Shown here: positions 16,148-25,713 of the stretch, one piece after another
Position numbering within the stretch: the first letter of the stretch is position 1
Layout of the letters: each line of letters opens with the position of its first letter
Source of the DNA: Rhizobium sp. WYJ-E13
GTDB lineage: Bacteria; Pseudomonadota; Alphaproteobacteria; Rhizobiales; Rhizobiaceae
DNA: 64,000 bases
Reading direction: 5' to 3'
Assembly: GCF_018987265.1 (NCBI RefSeq)
Contig: NZ_CP076853.1
Coordinates: 744,001 to 808,000, forward strand
Program-made: the position numbers and the translations under genes
The notes under the pieces: model-generated
The model's input: only the letters and a program-made list of their open reading frames with translations
What the model was told of the DNA's origin: nothing
The model's database searches: none

Positions 16148-16459
16148 GTGATCCGCCATATCGTCTTCTTCACCGTGCCGGAGGAAAACCGCGAGGCGGT
16201 GCGCAAGGGGCTCTCCATACTGACAGGCATTCCCCATGCCCTGACGCTGGAGATCGGCGAAAACGTCAAGACGGACCAGTGGGGCAACACGGTCGATTTC
16301 GTCGTCTACGGCGAATTCGAGAGCGAGGAAGCGCTTGCCGCCTACAAGGCGCATCCCGACTATGACCTCTCGACCCGCACGGTAAAGCCGCTCCGGGATA
16401 CCAGGACTGCTGCCGATTTCGATAGCGACCAGGCGGTCACCACACCCCTGCAGGATTGA
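16148..16459 (+). CDS. Dabb (stress-responsive A/B barrel) family protein
   Basis: Starting at a GTG with CAGGAG ten bases upstream, the 103-residue protein begins VIRHIVFFTVPEE and contains FVVYGEFESEEALAAYKAHPDY, the two strands and helix that identify dimeric Dabb ferredoxin-like barrels. These proteins are small, cytoplasmic and of mostly unknown role. It lies 97 bases after the GH19-like gene. Longer upstream in-frame reading would run through that gene in another frame and is rejected. Confidence 0.83.
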   Translation: MIRHIVFFTVPEENREAVRKGLSILTGIPHALTLEIGENVKTDQWGNTVDFVVYGEFESEEALAAYKAHPDYDLSTRTVKPLRDTRTAADFDSDQAVTTPLQD

Positions 16460-16479
16460 CGGTGACGGTTGTTGTCTAT

Positions 16480-16746
16480 CTATCCAATTGAAAACGAATA
16501 AGAATTTTCGATAAGGGCGATTTATGCCTGGAGTTTCCGGCTAAGTCATTGATAATGTTTAAGTGATGCATCGAAGCCGGAAAACTTTATAATAATTTCG
16601 CTCAGCAAACGCTGCTTCTGATTTTGAAATTCTTTACGCGTAATTTTGAGCTAAGTGAATCACTTATTCAGAATCAATGACTTAGCCCCAAAAATACTGC
16701 ATTAGTGGATCATTGTGGAAATTCTTATTCATTTTCAAATGGATAG
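16480..16746. mobile_element. 267-bp MITE-like inverted repeat element
   Basis: The ends match as inverted repeats over 31 bases with four mismatches (CTATCCAATTGAAAACGAAT... versus CTATCCATTTGAAAATGAAT... read inwards). A second, perfect 15-base block, GGCTAAGTCATTGAT, starts exactly 59 bases in from each end (16539-16553 and 16673-16687), so the two arms are colinear. The element is far richer in AT than its surroundings and has no open frame. No clear target duplication was found at the junctions (CTAT / GAGG). The rest of the gap 16460-16979 holds only the weak small frame listed next. Confidence 0.65.
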
Positions 16747-16775
16747 GAGGAATCCGGAAATAATTCAGGTTGCAG

Positions 16776-16916
16776 ATGAATCAATCTGTGAAGGGCCGCA
16801 AGCAACCCTTGAAAAAAAAGCCGCAAATGATTCAGAAGCTTAGCGGATTGGCAGCTCTGGTGCTGTGTGAACGGGGCCTCCGGCACCTGACGGCAGCGTG
16901 TCGGTTCTCACTTTGA
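16776..16916 (+). CDS. Doubtful 46-residue open frame
   Basis: An ATG frame with a lysine-rich start (MNQSVKGRKQPLKKKPQ) and a short hydrophobic patch (LSGLAALVLC) lies between the MITE-like element and the MFS gene. The ribosome site is poor (CAGGT). It is listed only because nothing else occupies the stretch; it may be non-coding. Confidence 0.2.
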   Translation: MNQSVKGRKQPLKKKPQMIQKLSGLAALVLCERGLRHLTAACRFSL

Positions 16917-16979
16917 TCATGAGAACATCATAATCAAGAGAGGCTTAAAATGGCGGACTTCGGAAGCGAGGGCAGCCGG

Positions 16980-18194
16980 TCAGGCCGGCTGTACGCTCGG
17001 CCTTGCGCTGCGTACCAACGCCATCAGCATCAGCACGAAGACCAATGCGATGGCCGCAAGCACCGCACAGGTGATGACCGTCGGGCCGGCGCCGGCGCGG
17101 TCGAGGATGGCGGTGAAGATGACGGGCGCAATCGCGTTGGCGAGGTTCTGCGGCATTGACAGCCGGGCTGCCTGCAGCCCGTATTCTCTGGCCGAGAAAA
17201 GGGCGAGCGGCAGCAGCGCGCGGGCGACCGCCAGCACGCCGGAGCCGAAACCGTAGAGCAGCACGAAGGTGATGAGCAGCGGCGTCGACGGCGGGACGAT
17301 GAAGAGCATCAGGAAGCTGAACAGCATCAGGCTGACGCCCATGACGGATGTCAGGACGGGATTGCCGCGCTTGCCGAGCAGCATGTCGAGCGCGCGCGCC
17401 GAAATGCCGATCACGCCGCGTGCCGAGCCGAGCTGCAGGGCAAGGGCCGTCGATGCGCCGGACTGGCGAAAGATCTCGAGCAGGGATGGCGAGATGCCGA
17501 AGGTGATGAAGGTGCCGAGCGTGGTGGAGATCGCGATGAGCAGGAAAGCCTTGTGCCGGTCGGAGGGGGAAAGCTCCACCGGCGGCGTCTCGGCCGCTGC
17601 CCCCTGCGTATGGCTGGCAACCGGCTTCGGCAGGCCGAAGAAATGCAGTGGCAGACAGACGAAGAATTGCAGGCCGGCGCAGACGAGGAAGGTGATGCGC
17701 CAGCCGAAAGTCTCGTTGAGTAGCGTCAGGATCGGCCAGAAAATGGTGGCCGAGAGACCGGTGAACAGCATCAGGATGGCAATGACCCGTTTGCCGTTTA
17801 CCCCTTCACGCTCCACGACCGCAGTATAACAGGGCGCCGAAAGGCCGAGCGCCCCGCCAAGCCCGATCACGACCCAGGCGAGCGCATAGACGACGATATT
17901 GGTGGTAGCGGCAAGCAGCAGCAGGCCGATCGCGAAGGTGACCGACGAGGCGGCCAGCACCTTCGCGGCACCATAGCGGCCGAGCCAGCGCCCGGTGGTC
18001 GGACCGGCAAAGGCGCTGATCACCATCATGATGGTCAGTCCGGCAAAAATCGCTTCATTCGGCAGCCCGAGGGAAGGCGCAATGACACGGCCCATGACGC
18101 CGAGCATGTCGAAGGTCGTGCCCCAGCCGATCAGTTGGGTGACTGCCAGCACGCCAACCGTCCGCACCGTACGGAGAGAAAATGATGTCTGCAT
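16980..18194 (-). CDS. MFS transporter
   Basis: A 404-residue membrane protein with about twelve hydrophobic segments and the MFS loop 2-3 motif (GPTTGRWLGRYGAAK, near residue 60). A hydrophilic linker around residues 190-215 separates the two six-helix halves. The start is placed at the ATG at 18194 because the peptide MQTSFSLRTVRTVGVLAVTQL leads straight into the first helix; a longer version would add a 46-residue non-membrane head. Substrate unknown. It is transcribed away from feuN across a 270-base AT-rich gap. Confidence 0.83.
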   Translation of the reverse strand: MQTSFSLRTVRTVGVLAVTQLIGWGTTFDMLGVMGRVIAPSLGLPNEAIFAGLTIMMVISAFAGPTTGRWLGRYGAAKVLAASSVTFAIGLLLLAATTNIVVYALAWVVIGLGGALGLSAPCYTAVVEREGVNGKRVIAILMLFTGLSATIFWPILTLLNETFGWRITFLVCAGLQFFVCLPLHFFGLPKPVASHTQGAAAETPPVELSPSDRHKAFLLIAISTTLGTFITFGISPSLLEIFRQSGASTALALQLGSARGVIGISARALDMLLGKRGNPVLTSVMGVSLMLFSFLMLFIVPPSTPLLITFVLLYGFGSGVLAVARALLPLALFSAREYGLQAARLSMPQNLANAIAPVIFTAILDRAGAGPTVITCAVLAAIALVFVLMLMALVRSARPSVQPA

Positions 18195-18466
18195 GATTCC
18201 GGAAAGAAATGAAGAAAGGCGGTAAAGCGATAGCAGCTTCAACCAGACGGTGAAAGGTTTGATCGAACAGGTGCCATATGAATATGACCGGTGCCGGGAT
18301 TTCCATTGTGGCTGAGAGACATGCGCCATCATTCAGGAATCATGCATATTTCGCGCAATAGTCGAGAATTGTTCTAAAATTCCCGCATTACCGTGCATTC
18401 ATTTGCCATTCAGGTCGTGTGAGTACATATTCGGGACAAGTTGGCACTACATTGAAAGCACAGCAC

Positions 18467-18715
18467 ATGGCCTCTCCTCTGAGCGTCGCAGCATTGGCCG
18501 CCGGGCTGGCGGTTTCGGCGCCCTCACCGGACGACACCCGCACGCTTGTCCTGCGTGTGGCGCGCGATTGCAGCGCTGCTGCCCAGCAGGTCGTAGACGA
18601 GACGGGCGGCCAGCTTCTTTCCGTGCAGCCGGTGGGCGACGCCTGCATCATCACCGTTCTCGTTCAGGGCAACGGCCAGCGTCCGCGCAAGGTGACGGTA
18701 AAGGTTCCGATGTAA
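18467..18715 (+). CDS. feuN: FeuN-like small periplasmic modulator of FeuQ
   Basis: An 82-residue exported protein: a short hydrophobic leader (MASPLSVAALAAGLAVSA) precedes a mature region DDTRTLVLRVARDCSAAAQQVV...VLVQGNGQRPRKVTVKVPM with two cysteines. In Sinorhizobium meliloti a gene of this size next to feuPQ encodes FeuN, a periplasmic protein that restrains the sensor FeuQ and is essential while the system is active (recalled literature). Location, size and export fit that protein. An in-frame GTG at 18419 would give 98 residues with a longer leader; the start is unsettled. It lies 54 bases before feuP. Confidence 0.68.
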   Translation: MASPLSVAALAAGLAVSAPSPDDTRTLVLRVARDCSAAAQQVVDETGGQLLSVQPVGDACIITVLVQGNGQRPRKVTVKVPM

Positions 18716-18769
18716 ACGGAATCGGCTTATTCAAGGTTCCAGTGATTTGCAGCGGAAGAAGGCGAAGCG

Positions 18770-19441
18770 ATGCGCATTCTGGTAGTCGAAGACGACGTCA
18801 ATCTGAACCGGCAGCTGAGCGACACGCTGAAAGAAGCGGGTTATGTCGTCGATCAGGCTTTCGATGGCGAGGAGGGGCACTTCCTCGGCGATACCGAACC
18901 CTATGACGCCATCATCCTCGATATCGGCCTTCCCGAACTGGACGGCGTGACGGTGCTCGAAAAATGGCGCGGCGCGGGGCGCACCGTGCCCGTGCTGATC
19001 CTGACTGCCCGTGACCGCTGGAGCGACAAGGTCGCCGGCATCGATGCGGGCGCCGACGACTATGTGACCAAGCCGTTCCATGTCGAGGAAGTGCTGGCGC
19101 GTATCCGCGCGCTGATTCGCCGCGCGGCCGGCCATGCCTCCTCCGAAATCGTCTGCGGCCCCGTGCGGCTCGACACCAAGACCTCGAAGGCGATCGTCAA
19201 CGGCGTGGCGCTGAAGCTCACCTCGCATGAATACCGGCTGCTTGCCTATCTCATGCATCATATGGGCGAGGTGGTCTCCCGCACGGAACTGGTCGAGCAT
19301 ATGTACGATCAGGATTTCGACCGCGATTCCAACACGATTGAGGTCTTCGTCGGCCGCCTGCGCAAGAAGATGGGCGTCGATCTGATCGAAACGGTGCGCG
19401 GTCTCGGTTACCGCATCCAAGCGCCGACCAATGCGAATTAA
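18770..19441 (+). CDS. feuP: FeuP-type OmpR/PhoB response regulator
   Basis: The 223-residue protein has a receiver domain (residues 1-115: acidic pair E7-D8-D9, phosphorylated D51 in ILDIGLPELDG, T near LILTARD, K in TKPF) and an OmpR-type winged helix (residues 125-218, ending ETVRGLGYRI). It is the regulator of the FeuPQ system, which in rhizobia controls cyclic glucan export and was first linked to iron uptake. The gene order feuP-feuQ before cycHJKL is exactly that reported for Rhizobium leguminosarum. It overlaps feuQ by 11 bases. Confidence 0.88.
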   Translation: MRILVVEDDVNLNRQLSDTLKEAGYVVDQAFDGEEGHFLGDTEPYDAIILDIGLPELDGVTVLEKWRGAGRTVPVLILTARDRWSDKVAGIDAGADDYVTKPFHVEEVLARIRALIRRAAGHASSEIVCGPVRLDTKTSKAIVNGVALKLTSHEYRLLAYLMHHMGEVVSRTELVEHMYDQDFDRDSNTIEVFVGRLRKKMGVDLIETVRGLGYRIQAPTNAN

Positions 19442-20834
19442 GTCGCTCACCGCACGCGTGCTGCTCCTGACCACGGTCTGGTCGACGGTGGCGCTGGTGG
19501 TGATCGGCCTGTTGATTTCGACACTCTATAGACGCAGCGCCGAGCGCGGCTTTCAGGACCTGCTGCGCGCCCAGCTCTATAATGTCATCAATTCTGTGAC
19601 GATCGGCGATCAGGGCGCGCTCTCGGGCAGCCCGCAGCTCGGCGACCTGCGCTTTGCCCAGCCGAAGACCGGGTGGTACTGGGTGGTCGAACCGCTCGGC
19701 ACCTATACGACCGCGCCGCTCGTCTCACCCTCGCTGGGCTCGGCGACCATCCCCGTGCTGTCGGTCGTCGAAGCGCCTTTCGACAAGAATTACGAGCGCT
19801 ATTATCAGGTGACGGATGCGGCCGGGAACCGGGTGCAGGTGGCAGAAACCGAAGTGGTGCTCGACACCGACGGCCGTGCGGCACGCTTCCGCGTCACCGG
19901 CAATGTCGATGTCGTGGAAGACGATGTCCGCAACTTCTCCCACAGGCTCTACCTGGCGCTTGCTGGCTTCGGTGTCGGCAGTCTCATCGTCAATGCGCTC
20001 GCCATTCTCTATGGCCTTAAGCCGCTCGACAAGGCACGCGCCGCTTTGGAGCGTATCCGCGCCGGCGAAAGCGAGCAGCTGAAGGGCGAATTCCCGCGCG
20101 AGATCCTGCCGCTTGCCAATGAGGTCAATGCACTGATCGACAGCAACCGCCGCATCGTCGAGCGCGCACGTATGCAGGTCGGCAATCTCGCCCATTCGCT
20201 GAAGACGCCGATCGCTGTGCTGCTCAACGAGGCGCGCGTGCTCGACAGGTCTCACGGCGAGTTGGTGCGCAATCAGGCCGAAGCCATGCAGGGGCAGGTG
20301 CAGTCCTATCTCAACCGCGCGCGCATTGCCGCCCAGCGTGAATCCGTGCTGGCACGAACCGATGCCGAGCCGGCGCTCGAGCGTCTGGTGCGTGTGATGC
20401 GCCGCCTGAATGTCGAAACCGAATTCGAGCTGATCGTCCAGCCGCCGCACCTCGCCGTTGCCATGGAGCAGCAGGATCTGGAGGAAACTGTCGGCAACCT
20501 CCTGGAGAATGCCGCCCGCTTTGCCAAGAGCAAGGTGCGTCTTTCGGCAATCGAAGCCGGCGAGGATGTGAAGGGAGTAGAAGCAAGCGCCCGCAAGCAT
20601 TGGGTGGAGCTTGCCGTCGAGGATGACGGTCCGGGGCTTGAGCCCGACCAGATCCGCGAGGCGCTGAAGCGCGGCCGGCGGCTGGACGAGAGCAAGCCCG
20701 GAACCGGCCTTGGCCTTTCCATCGTCACCGAGATTTCCAACGAGTACCAGGGGCGTCTGGAGCTTACCCGCGGGGAATGGGGCGGGCTGAAAGCCAAGCT
20801 TATCCTGCCAGGTGTGACAAAGGATGTTGCATGA
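19431..20834 (+). CDS. feuQ: FeuQ-type sensor histidine kinase
   Basis: The 467-residue inner-membrane kinase has a first TM at 8-33, a periplasmic sensor of about 140 residues, a second TM at 172-195, a HAMP-like stretch, a dimerisation helix with H255 in NLAHSLKTPIAVLLNEA, and an ATP domain with N (NLLENAARF), DDGPGL and GTGLGLSIV. The plan is PhoQ-like. It phosphorylates FeuP and is predicted to be held in check by the FeuN-like protein two genes upstream. The 11-base overlap with feuP shows translational coupling. Confidence 0.88.
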   Translation: MRIKSLTARVLLLTTVWSTVALVVIGLLISTLYRRSAERGFQDLLRAQLYNVINSVTIGDQGALSGSPQLGDLRFAQPKTGWYWVVEPLGTYTTAPLVSPSLGSATIPVLSVVEAPFDKNYERYYQVTDAAGNRVQVAETEVVLDTDGRAARFRVTGNVDVVEDDVRNFSHRLYLALAGFGVGSLIVNALAILYGLKPLDKARAALERIRAGESEQLKGEFPREILPLANEVNALIDSNRRIVERARMQVGNLAHSLKTPIAVLLNEARVLDRSHGELVRNQAEAMQGQVQSYLNRARIAAQRESVLARTDAEPALERLVRVMRRLNVETEFELIVQPPHLAVAMEQQDLEETVGNLLENAARFAKSKVRLSAIEAGEDVKGVEASARKHWVELAVEDDGPGLEPDQIREALKRGRRLDESKPGTGLGLSIVTEISNEYQGRLELTRGEWGGLKAKLILPGVTKDVA

Positions 20835-20954
20835 GCAACTGCTTGATGTCACAAAGATAGTGGCAAATGTATAGCATGCTTTGCCTTAATGCTGACACGG
20901 GGACGCTGCACTTCGATCGGCTCAACTGACACCCCTGATCGTGGTTCGATTGCA

Positions 20955-21383
20955 ATGACTTTACGTTGGCAAGGCATGATCGTTTCTTCCCTTATCGTCG
21001 CCGTGACGCTCTCTGGCTGCACGACGACGAAGGGCGCTGCGACGCGTGGACTTTTTGGCGGCGGCAAGCCCCCCGCTTCGGCGACGTTCATCGCCGCCTT
21101 GCAGGGCGGCATCGTTGGTCGCACCGGCGTTGAGCTTGGTGACAGCGACAAGCAACGGGCGCTGGAAGCCGAATACCGTGCGCTGGAAGGTGCTGCCGTC
21201 GGCCAGCCGGTCACCTGGACCGGCCGTGATGCCAAGGGCAGCGTCGTGGCAGCCGCCCCCTATCAGGTGGGCTCGCAGAATTGCCGCCAGTACACGCATA
21301 CTGTCACGGCCGATGGCAAGGATACGCTGGCGCGCGGTGTCGCCTGCCGCAACGAAAACGGCACCTGGTCGCCGCTCGGCTGA
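20955..21383 (+). CDS. 17-kDa surface-antigen-type (glycine zipper/RT0821-like) lipoprotein
   Basis: A 142-residue lipoprotein. The signal is MTLRWQGMIVSSLIVAVTLSGC with the lipidated cysteine at 22. The mature part contains a degenerate glycine-zipper stretch (AALQGGIVGRTGVELGDSD) and ends in the RT0821/Lpp0805-type domain (SQNCRQYTHTVTADGKDTLARGVACRNENGTWSPLG), as in rickettsial 17-kDa-like proteins. An outer-membrane location is likely. The ribosome site is weak at 20955 and the next in-frame ATG (20976) is an alternative. It stands alone between feuQ and the cytochrome maturation operon. Confidence 0.8.
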   Translation: MTLRWQGMIVSSLIVAVTLSGCTTTKGAATRGLFGGGKPPASATFIAALQGGIVGRTGVELGDSDKQRALEAEYRALEGAAVGQPVTWTGRDAKGSVVAAAPYQVGSQNCRQYTHTVTADGKDTLARGVACRNENGTWSPLG

Positions 21384-21482
21384 TCTCGCTTTCCCGTTAT
21401 CCTTGCGGCCAATAGCCTCAATTCTTCGTCAACACGGCATTGGCAGTTGGAATGAGGGCGCGCTTCAAGTAATTGGGCCGAT

Positions 21483-22667
21483 ATGCTGTTCTGGATTCTC
21501 GTGGCTGTCCTGACGGCGGCCGTTGCCGCCATTCTGCTTTATCCTCTTTTGCGTGGAGCGAAGGCGGCCGAGGATACGCGTGCCGGAGAGGTCGCTGTCT
21601 ATCGCGACCAGTTGCGTGAACTCGACAGGGACGTGAGCGGCGGCCTGATCACCGCGGACGAGGCCGATTATGCCCGCGCAGAGATCGGCCGGCGTCTGAT
21701 CGCCGTCTCTGGCGCTGCTCCGGCCGAGGAAAGCAGACCTGCAAGGCATCATCGCCTCACCGAAGTTTTCATCGTCTTGATCCTGCCGATCATCGGGCTC
21801 TGTCTATACATCAATACCGGCAGACCCGACCTGCCGTCGCAGCCGCTGGAAGCGCGGCTTGCCAATCCCGGCAATGACATGGCCGTTCTCGTCGCCAAGG
21901 CGGAGCGGCATTTGGCGCAGAACCCCAACGACGGCAAGGGCTGGGATGTGCTGGCGCCGATCTATTTCAGCACCATGCGGGTCTCCGATGCCGAGACCGC
22001 CTATCGCAACGCCATTCGCCTGCTCGGCCCGAGCCCGGCGCGTCTCGATGGCCTTGCCGAAACGCTGATGGCGATGTCAGAAGGTGTCGTGACGGAAGAT
22101 GCGCGCAAGGTGCTGGAACAGTCGCTCACGCTTGAGCCGAACAACCCGCGAGCGCGTTTCTATATTGCTTTGAGCCTGGAGCAGGCCGGCCAGCCGAATG
22201 CGGCGCGTGGCGCCTTCGAGGCATTGGCGAAGCAGTCGCCGGCCGATGCACCCTGGCTGCCGCTGGTCAACGAGCATATCGCCAAGAATGGCGGCACGGC
22301 GGTCGCCTCTGCAGCCGAGCCAGAAGCCCGGCCTGCCGCCCAGCCGCCCGTTCCGGGCGGCCCGACGGAGCAGGATGTGGTGGCGGCTGAGACGTTGAGC
22401 ACCGGCGACCGCCAGCAGATGATCCGCGCCATGGTGGAAAGCCTGGACGCCAAACTGAGCGCCGATCCCGACAATTTCGAGGGCTGGATGCGTCTCGTCC
22501 GCTCTTACGCCGTCTTGAACGACAAGGATCGCGCTGCAGGCGCCCTGAAGCGCGGGCTTGCCGCCTTCCCGGCTTCCGGCGATCAGGGCAGGCAATTGCT
22601 GGCGCTGGCCAGGGAATTCGGCATCACCATGGAAGGCTCGGTGGCCACGGAAGGATCGGTTGAATGA
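21483..22667 (+). CDS. ccmI: Cytochrome c maturation protein CcmI (CycH)
   Basis: The 394-residue protein has an N-terminal membrane segment ([23 protein letters not shown]), a short cytoplasmic leucine-zipper-like loop, a second membrane segment near residue 92-112, and then TPR-type repeats in the periplasm (residues 130-370, e.g. [28 protein letters not shown]). CcmI captures apocytochrome c and hands it to the CcmFH haem ligase. A proline/alanine-rich linker splits the TPR region near residue 280. It is the first gene of the cycHJKL operon and overlaps ccmE by four bases (ATGA). Confidence 0.92.
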   Translation: MLFWILVAVLTAAVAAILLYPLLRGAKAAEDTRAGEVAVYRDQLRELDRDVSGGLITADEADYARAEIGRRLIAVSGAAPAEESRPARHHRLTEVFIVLILPIIGLCLYINTGRPDLPSQPLEARLANPGNDMAVLVAKAERHLAQNPNDGKGWDVLAPIYFSTMRVSDAETAYRNAIRLLGPSPARLDGLAETLMAMSEGVVTEDARKVLEQSLTLEPNNPRARFYIALSLEQAGQPNAARGAFEALAKQSPADAPWLPLVNEHIAKNGGTAVASAAEPEARPAAQPPVPGGPTEQDVVAAETLSTGDRQQMIRAMVESLDAKLSADPDNFEGWMRLVRSYAVLNDKDRAAGALKRGLAAFPASGDQGRQLLALAREFGITMEGSVATEGSVE

Positions 22668-23218
22668 CGCGCAAGCAGAAACGCCTGGCGGTGATTGCCG
22701 GCGGCATGAGCTTCATCCTCGTCGCCGTGCTGCTCGTCATGTTCGCCTTCAGCCAGTCGGTCGCCTATTTCTACATGCCGGGCGATCTTGCCAACAACCC
22801 GGTGGCACCAGGCACCCGCATCCGCCTCGGCGGCCTTGTCGGAGCGGGCAGCGTCGTGCGCGGCGAGGGCTCGGTGGTGCGCTTTGCGGTGACCGACCCG
22901 AGCGGTCAGATCGTCACTGTCCGCTACCAGGGCATATTGCCGGACCTGTTTCGCGAGGGGCAGGGGGTGGTGACCGAAGGCAGATTCGAGACCGGCAGCA
23001 ATGTCTTTACCGCCGATACCGTGCTGGCCAAGCATGACGAGACCTACATGCCCAAGGACGTGGCCGACAGGCTGAAGGCGCAGGGCCTGTGGGAAGAGGG
23101 CAAGGGAGCCGGACAAGGCGAGGCGACCAAGGGCGAGCAGGCAAAGGGCAAGGCGGCGGTAGGCCAGGAGGCCCAGGCGCAACAGACAAAGGCCCAGCAA
23201 ACGAAGGCGACGCCATGA
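22664..23218 (+). CDS. ccmE: Haem chaperone CcmE (CycJ)
   Basis: The 184-residue periplasm-facing protein has one N-terminal anchor (residues 8-30) and an OB-fold. It ends its core in [11 protein letters not shown], where H124 covalently carries haem and Y128 helps to bind it. The C-terminal 45 residues are an unusual low-complexity tail rich in Gly, Gln, Ala and Lys ([18 protein letters not shown]...QTKAQQTK), longer than in enteric CcmE and likely disordered. Overlaps by four bases with both neighbours show coupled translation. Confidence 0.93.
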   Translation: MTRKQKRLAVIAGGMSFILVAVLLVMFAFSQSVAYFYMPGDLANNPVAPGTRIRLGGLVGAGSVVRGEGSVVRFAVTDPSGQIVTVRYQGILPDLFREGQGVVTEGRFETGSNVFTADTVLAKHDETYMPKDVADRLKAQGLWEEGKGAGQGEATKGEQAKGKAAVGQEAQAQQTKAQQTKATP

Positions 23219-25218
23219 TCATCGAGATCGGTCACTATGCGCTGGTTCTGGCGCTCGCAACCGCCATCGTCCTGTCGCTCGTGCCGGTCATCGGTGCCAG
23301 GCGCGGCGATCAGGCGATGATGGATGTCGCGCCCTTGGGCTCCGTCCTGCTCTTTGCCCTCGTCGCCTTCTCCTTCGGCGTCTTGACCTATGCCCATGTC
23401 GTCTCCGACTTCTCGGTCGAGAACGTCTGGGAGAACTCGCATTCGCTGGTGCCGCTGATCTACAAATATTCCGGCGTCTGGGGCAATCACGAGGGATCGA
23501 TGATGCTCTGGCTCTTGATCCTGTCGCTGTTCAGTGCGCTGGTGGCGATCTTCGGCCGCAATCTGCCCGATACGCTGAAGGCCAACGTTCTCTCGGTCCA
23601 GGCCTGGATCTCGGTCGCCTTCATCCTCTTCATCCTCTTGACCTCCAATCCCTTCGTCCGCCTCGATCCGGCCCCTGCCGAGGGCCGCGACCTGAACCCG
23701 GTGCTGCAGGATATCGGGCTCGCCATCCATCCGCCGCTGCTCTACCTCGGTTATGTCGGCTTCTCCGTCTGCTTCTCCTTCGCCGTCGCCGCCCTTCTCG
23801 ACGGCCGTATCGATGCCGCCTGGGCGCGCTGGGTGCGGCCCTGGACGCTGGCGGCTTGGACTTGTCTGACGCTTGGCATCGCCATGGGCTCCTACTGGGC
23901 CTATTACGAACTCGGCTGGGGCGGCTGGTGGTTCTGGGATCCGGTGGAGAATGCCTCCTTCATGCCCTGGCTTGCCGGCACCGCACTCTTGCATTCGGCC
24001 CTCGTCATGGAAAAACGCGAGGCCTTGAAGATCTGGACGGTGCTGCTCGCCATCCTCACCTTCTCGCTGTCGCTGATGGGCACCTTCCTGGTGCGCTCCG
24101 GTGTCTTGACCTCGGTGCATGCCTTTGCCAGCGATCCGAGCAGGGGCGTCTTCATCCTCTGCATCCTGCTGATCTTCATCGGCGGGGCGCTGTCGCTCTT
24201 TGCCTTGCGCGCGCCGCTTCTGTCGGCCGGCGGGCTGTTTGCGCCGATCTCGCGCGAAGGCGCGCTGGTCGTCAACAACCTGATCCTGACGGTTGCCTGC
24301 GGCACGGTGCTGACCGGCACGCTCTATCCGCTGGTGCTGGAAACGCTGACCGGCGACAAGATCTCCGTCGGCGCGCCCTTCTTCAACCTGACCTTCGGCC
24401 TGTTGATGGCGCCGCTTCTGATCGTCGTGCCCTTCGGGCCGCTGCTTGCCTGGAAGCGCGGCGACCTGCTCGGCGCCCTGCAGCGGCTCTATGTCGTGGC
24501 CGGCCTGTCGCTCGCCGCAGCGCTGATCTTCTTCTATCTCGAACATGGTGGCCCGGTCATGGCGGTGCTCGGCCTTGCCGCCGGTCTGTTCCTGATCCTG
24601 GGCGCTGGTGCCGACCTCTGGTACCGCGCCGGTATCGGCAAGGTGAAGGCGGATATCGCCTGGCGCCGATTGACCGGCCTGCCGCGCTCGGCCTTCGGCA
24701 CCGCACTTGCCCATGCCGGCCTTGGCGTCACCGTGCTCGGCATCGTCGCCGTCACGACCTTTGAGACCGAACATGTGGTCGAGATGAAACAGGGCCAGGC
24801 GACGGAGGCCGGCGGCTACGGCATTGTCTTCGACGGCATTGAGCCGGCGACCGGCCCGAACTATACCGAGGACCGCGGCCACTTCTCGATCCGCCGCGGC
24901 GGCGCCGAGGTTGCCGATGTCTGGTCGGCCAAGCGGCTTTATACCGCAAGGCAGATGCCGACGACGGAAGCCGGCATCCTGACCTTCGGCCTCAGCCAGC
25001 TCTATGTCTCGCTCGGTGACGCGACGAAGGACGGCGGCATCGTCGTGCGTATCTGGTGGAAGCCGTTCATCCTGTGCATCTGGGGCGGGGCGCTGATCAT
25101 GGCGGCAGGCGGCTGCGTCTCGCTGACCGACCGGCGTCTGCGTGTCGGGGCCCCGAGCCGTAAGGCGAAGGCCAAGGCAACTAAGCCGGCAGCACCGGTC
25201 ATGGAGCCGGCGGAATGA
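23215..25218 (+). CDS. ccmF: Haem lyase subunit CcmF (CycK)
   Basis: A 667-residue polytopic membrane protein with about fifteen helices. The tryptophan-rich haem-handling WWD motif [19 protein letters not shown] lies near residues 236-254, and conserved histidines sit in the flanking loops (NHEGSMMLW near 87, [11 protein letters not shown] near 301). CcmF with CcmH and CcmI attaches haem to the CXXCH of apocytochromes c in the periplasm. The chosen ATG overlaps the ccmE stop as ATGA. Length and motif order are normal for rhizobial CycK. Confidence 0.94.
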   Translation: MIIEIGHYALVLALATAIVLSLVPVIGARRGDQAMMDVAPLGSVLLFALVAFSFGVLTYAHVVSDFSVENVWENSHSLVPLIYKYSGVWGNHEGSMMLWLLILSLFSALVAIFGRNLPDTLKANVLSVQAWISVAFILFILLTSNPFVRLDPAPAEGRDLNPVLQDIGLAIHPPLLYLGYVGFSVCFSFAVAALLDGRIDAAWARWVRPWTLAAWTCLTLGIAMGSYWAYYELGWGGWWFWDPVENASFMPWLAGTALLHSALVMEKREALKIWTVLLAILTFSLSLMGTFLVRSGVLTSVHAFASDPSRGVFILCILLIFIGGALSLFALRAPLLSAGGLFAPISREGALVVNNLILTVACGTVLTGTLYPLVLETLTGDKISVGAPFFNLTFGLLMAPLLIVVPFGPLLAWKRGDLLGALQRLYVVAGLSLAAALIFFYLEHGGPVMAVLGLAAGLFLILGAGADLWYRAGIGKVKADIAWRRLTGLPRSAFGTALAHAGLGVTVLGIVAVTTFETEHVVEMKQGQATEAGGYGIVFDGIEPATGPNYTEDRGHFSIRRGGAEVADVWSAKRLYTARQMPTTEAGILTFGLSQLYVSLGDATKDGGIVVRIWWKPFILCIWGGALIMAAGGCVSLTDRRLRVGAPSRKAKAKATKPAAPVMEPAE

Positions 25219-25670
25219 TCAAGCGTCTCCTGTTTGCTCTGACCTTGATGTTGGCGGCCGCCCCGGCCTTTGCCGTCAATCCCGACGAAATGCTCTCCGA
25301 CCCCGCCCTCGAAGCGCGGGCGCGAACATTGTCGGCGCAACTGCGCTGCATGGTCTGCCAGAACCAGTCGATCGATGATTCCAATGCCGATCTCGCCAAG
25401 GATCTGCGCCTCTTGGTGCGCGAGCGCATCACCGATGGCGACAGCGACGACGAGGTGCTGAACTATATCGTCTCGCGCTATGGGGAGTTCGTGCTGCTGA
25501 AGCCGCGCTTCAGCGTGCGCACGCTGCTGCTCTGGGGCGCGCCCGTGCTGCTGATCCTCGCCGGCGGAGCCTCGCTCGTCGTCTTTGCCCGCAAGCGAGC
25601 CGGCAAACCCACCGGCAGCAAGCTCACCGCCGAAGAGCAGGAGAAGCTCGCCGAGTTGCTGAAAAAATAA
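25215..25670 (+). CDS. ccmH: Cytochrome c maturation thiol-reductase CcmH (CycL)
   Basis: A 151-residue protein with a cleavable signal ([20 protein letters not shown]), a periplasmic three-helix domain holding the redox pair C45 and C48 in [23 protein letters not shown], and a C-terminal membrane anchor (about residues 104-125). CcmH reduces the apocytochrome CXXCH thiols before haem attachment. It ends the operon; the ATG overlaps the ccmF stop (ATGA). The length is that of the short, one-domain form, consistent with a separate CcmI. Confidence 0.94.
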   Translation: MIKRLLFALTLMLAAAPAFAVNPDEMLSDPALEARARTLSAQLRCMVCQNQSIDDSNADLAKDLRLLVRERITDGDSDDEVLNYIVSRYGEFVLLKPRFSVRTLLLWGAPVLLILAGGASLVVFARKRAGKPTGSKLTAEEQEKLAELLKK

Positions 25671-25713
25671 GGAACCATTCAGCCGCGACAAACCACGGCG
25701 GAATGGTCGATCC

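Noticed and set aside
15427..16459. GH19-like gene and neighbours considered as part of a prophage
   Set aside because: No integrase, holin, capsid or tail genes occur nearby and the flanking genes are ordinary chromosomal ones.
16460..16979. The AT-rich gap considered as an insertion sequence with transposase
   Set aside because: No frame longer than about 46 codons is present; only the inverted-repeat structure is left, so it is called MITE-like.
23044..24882. 612-codon frame on the minus strand opposite ccmF
   Set aside because: ccmF is certain from its WWD motif and operon overlaps; the minus-strand frame is charged, low in hydrophobic residues and has no ribosome site.
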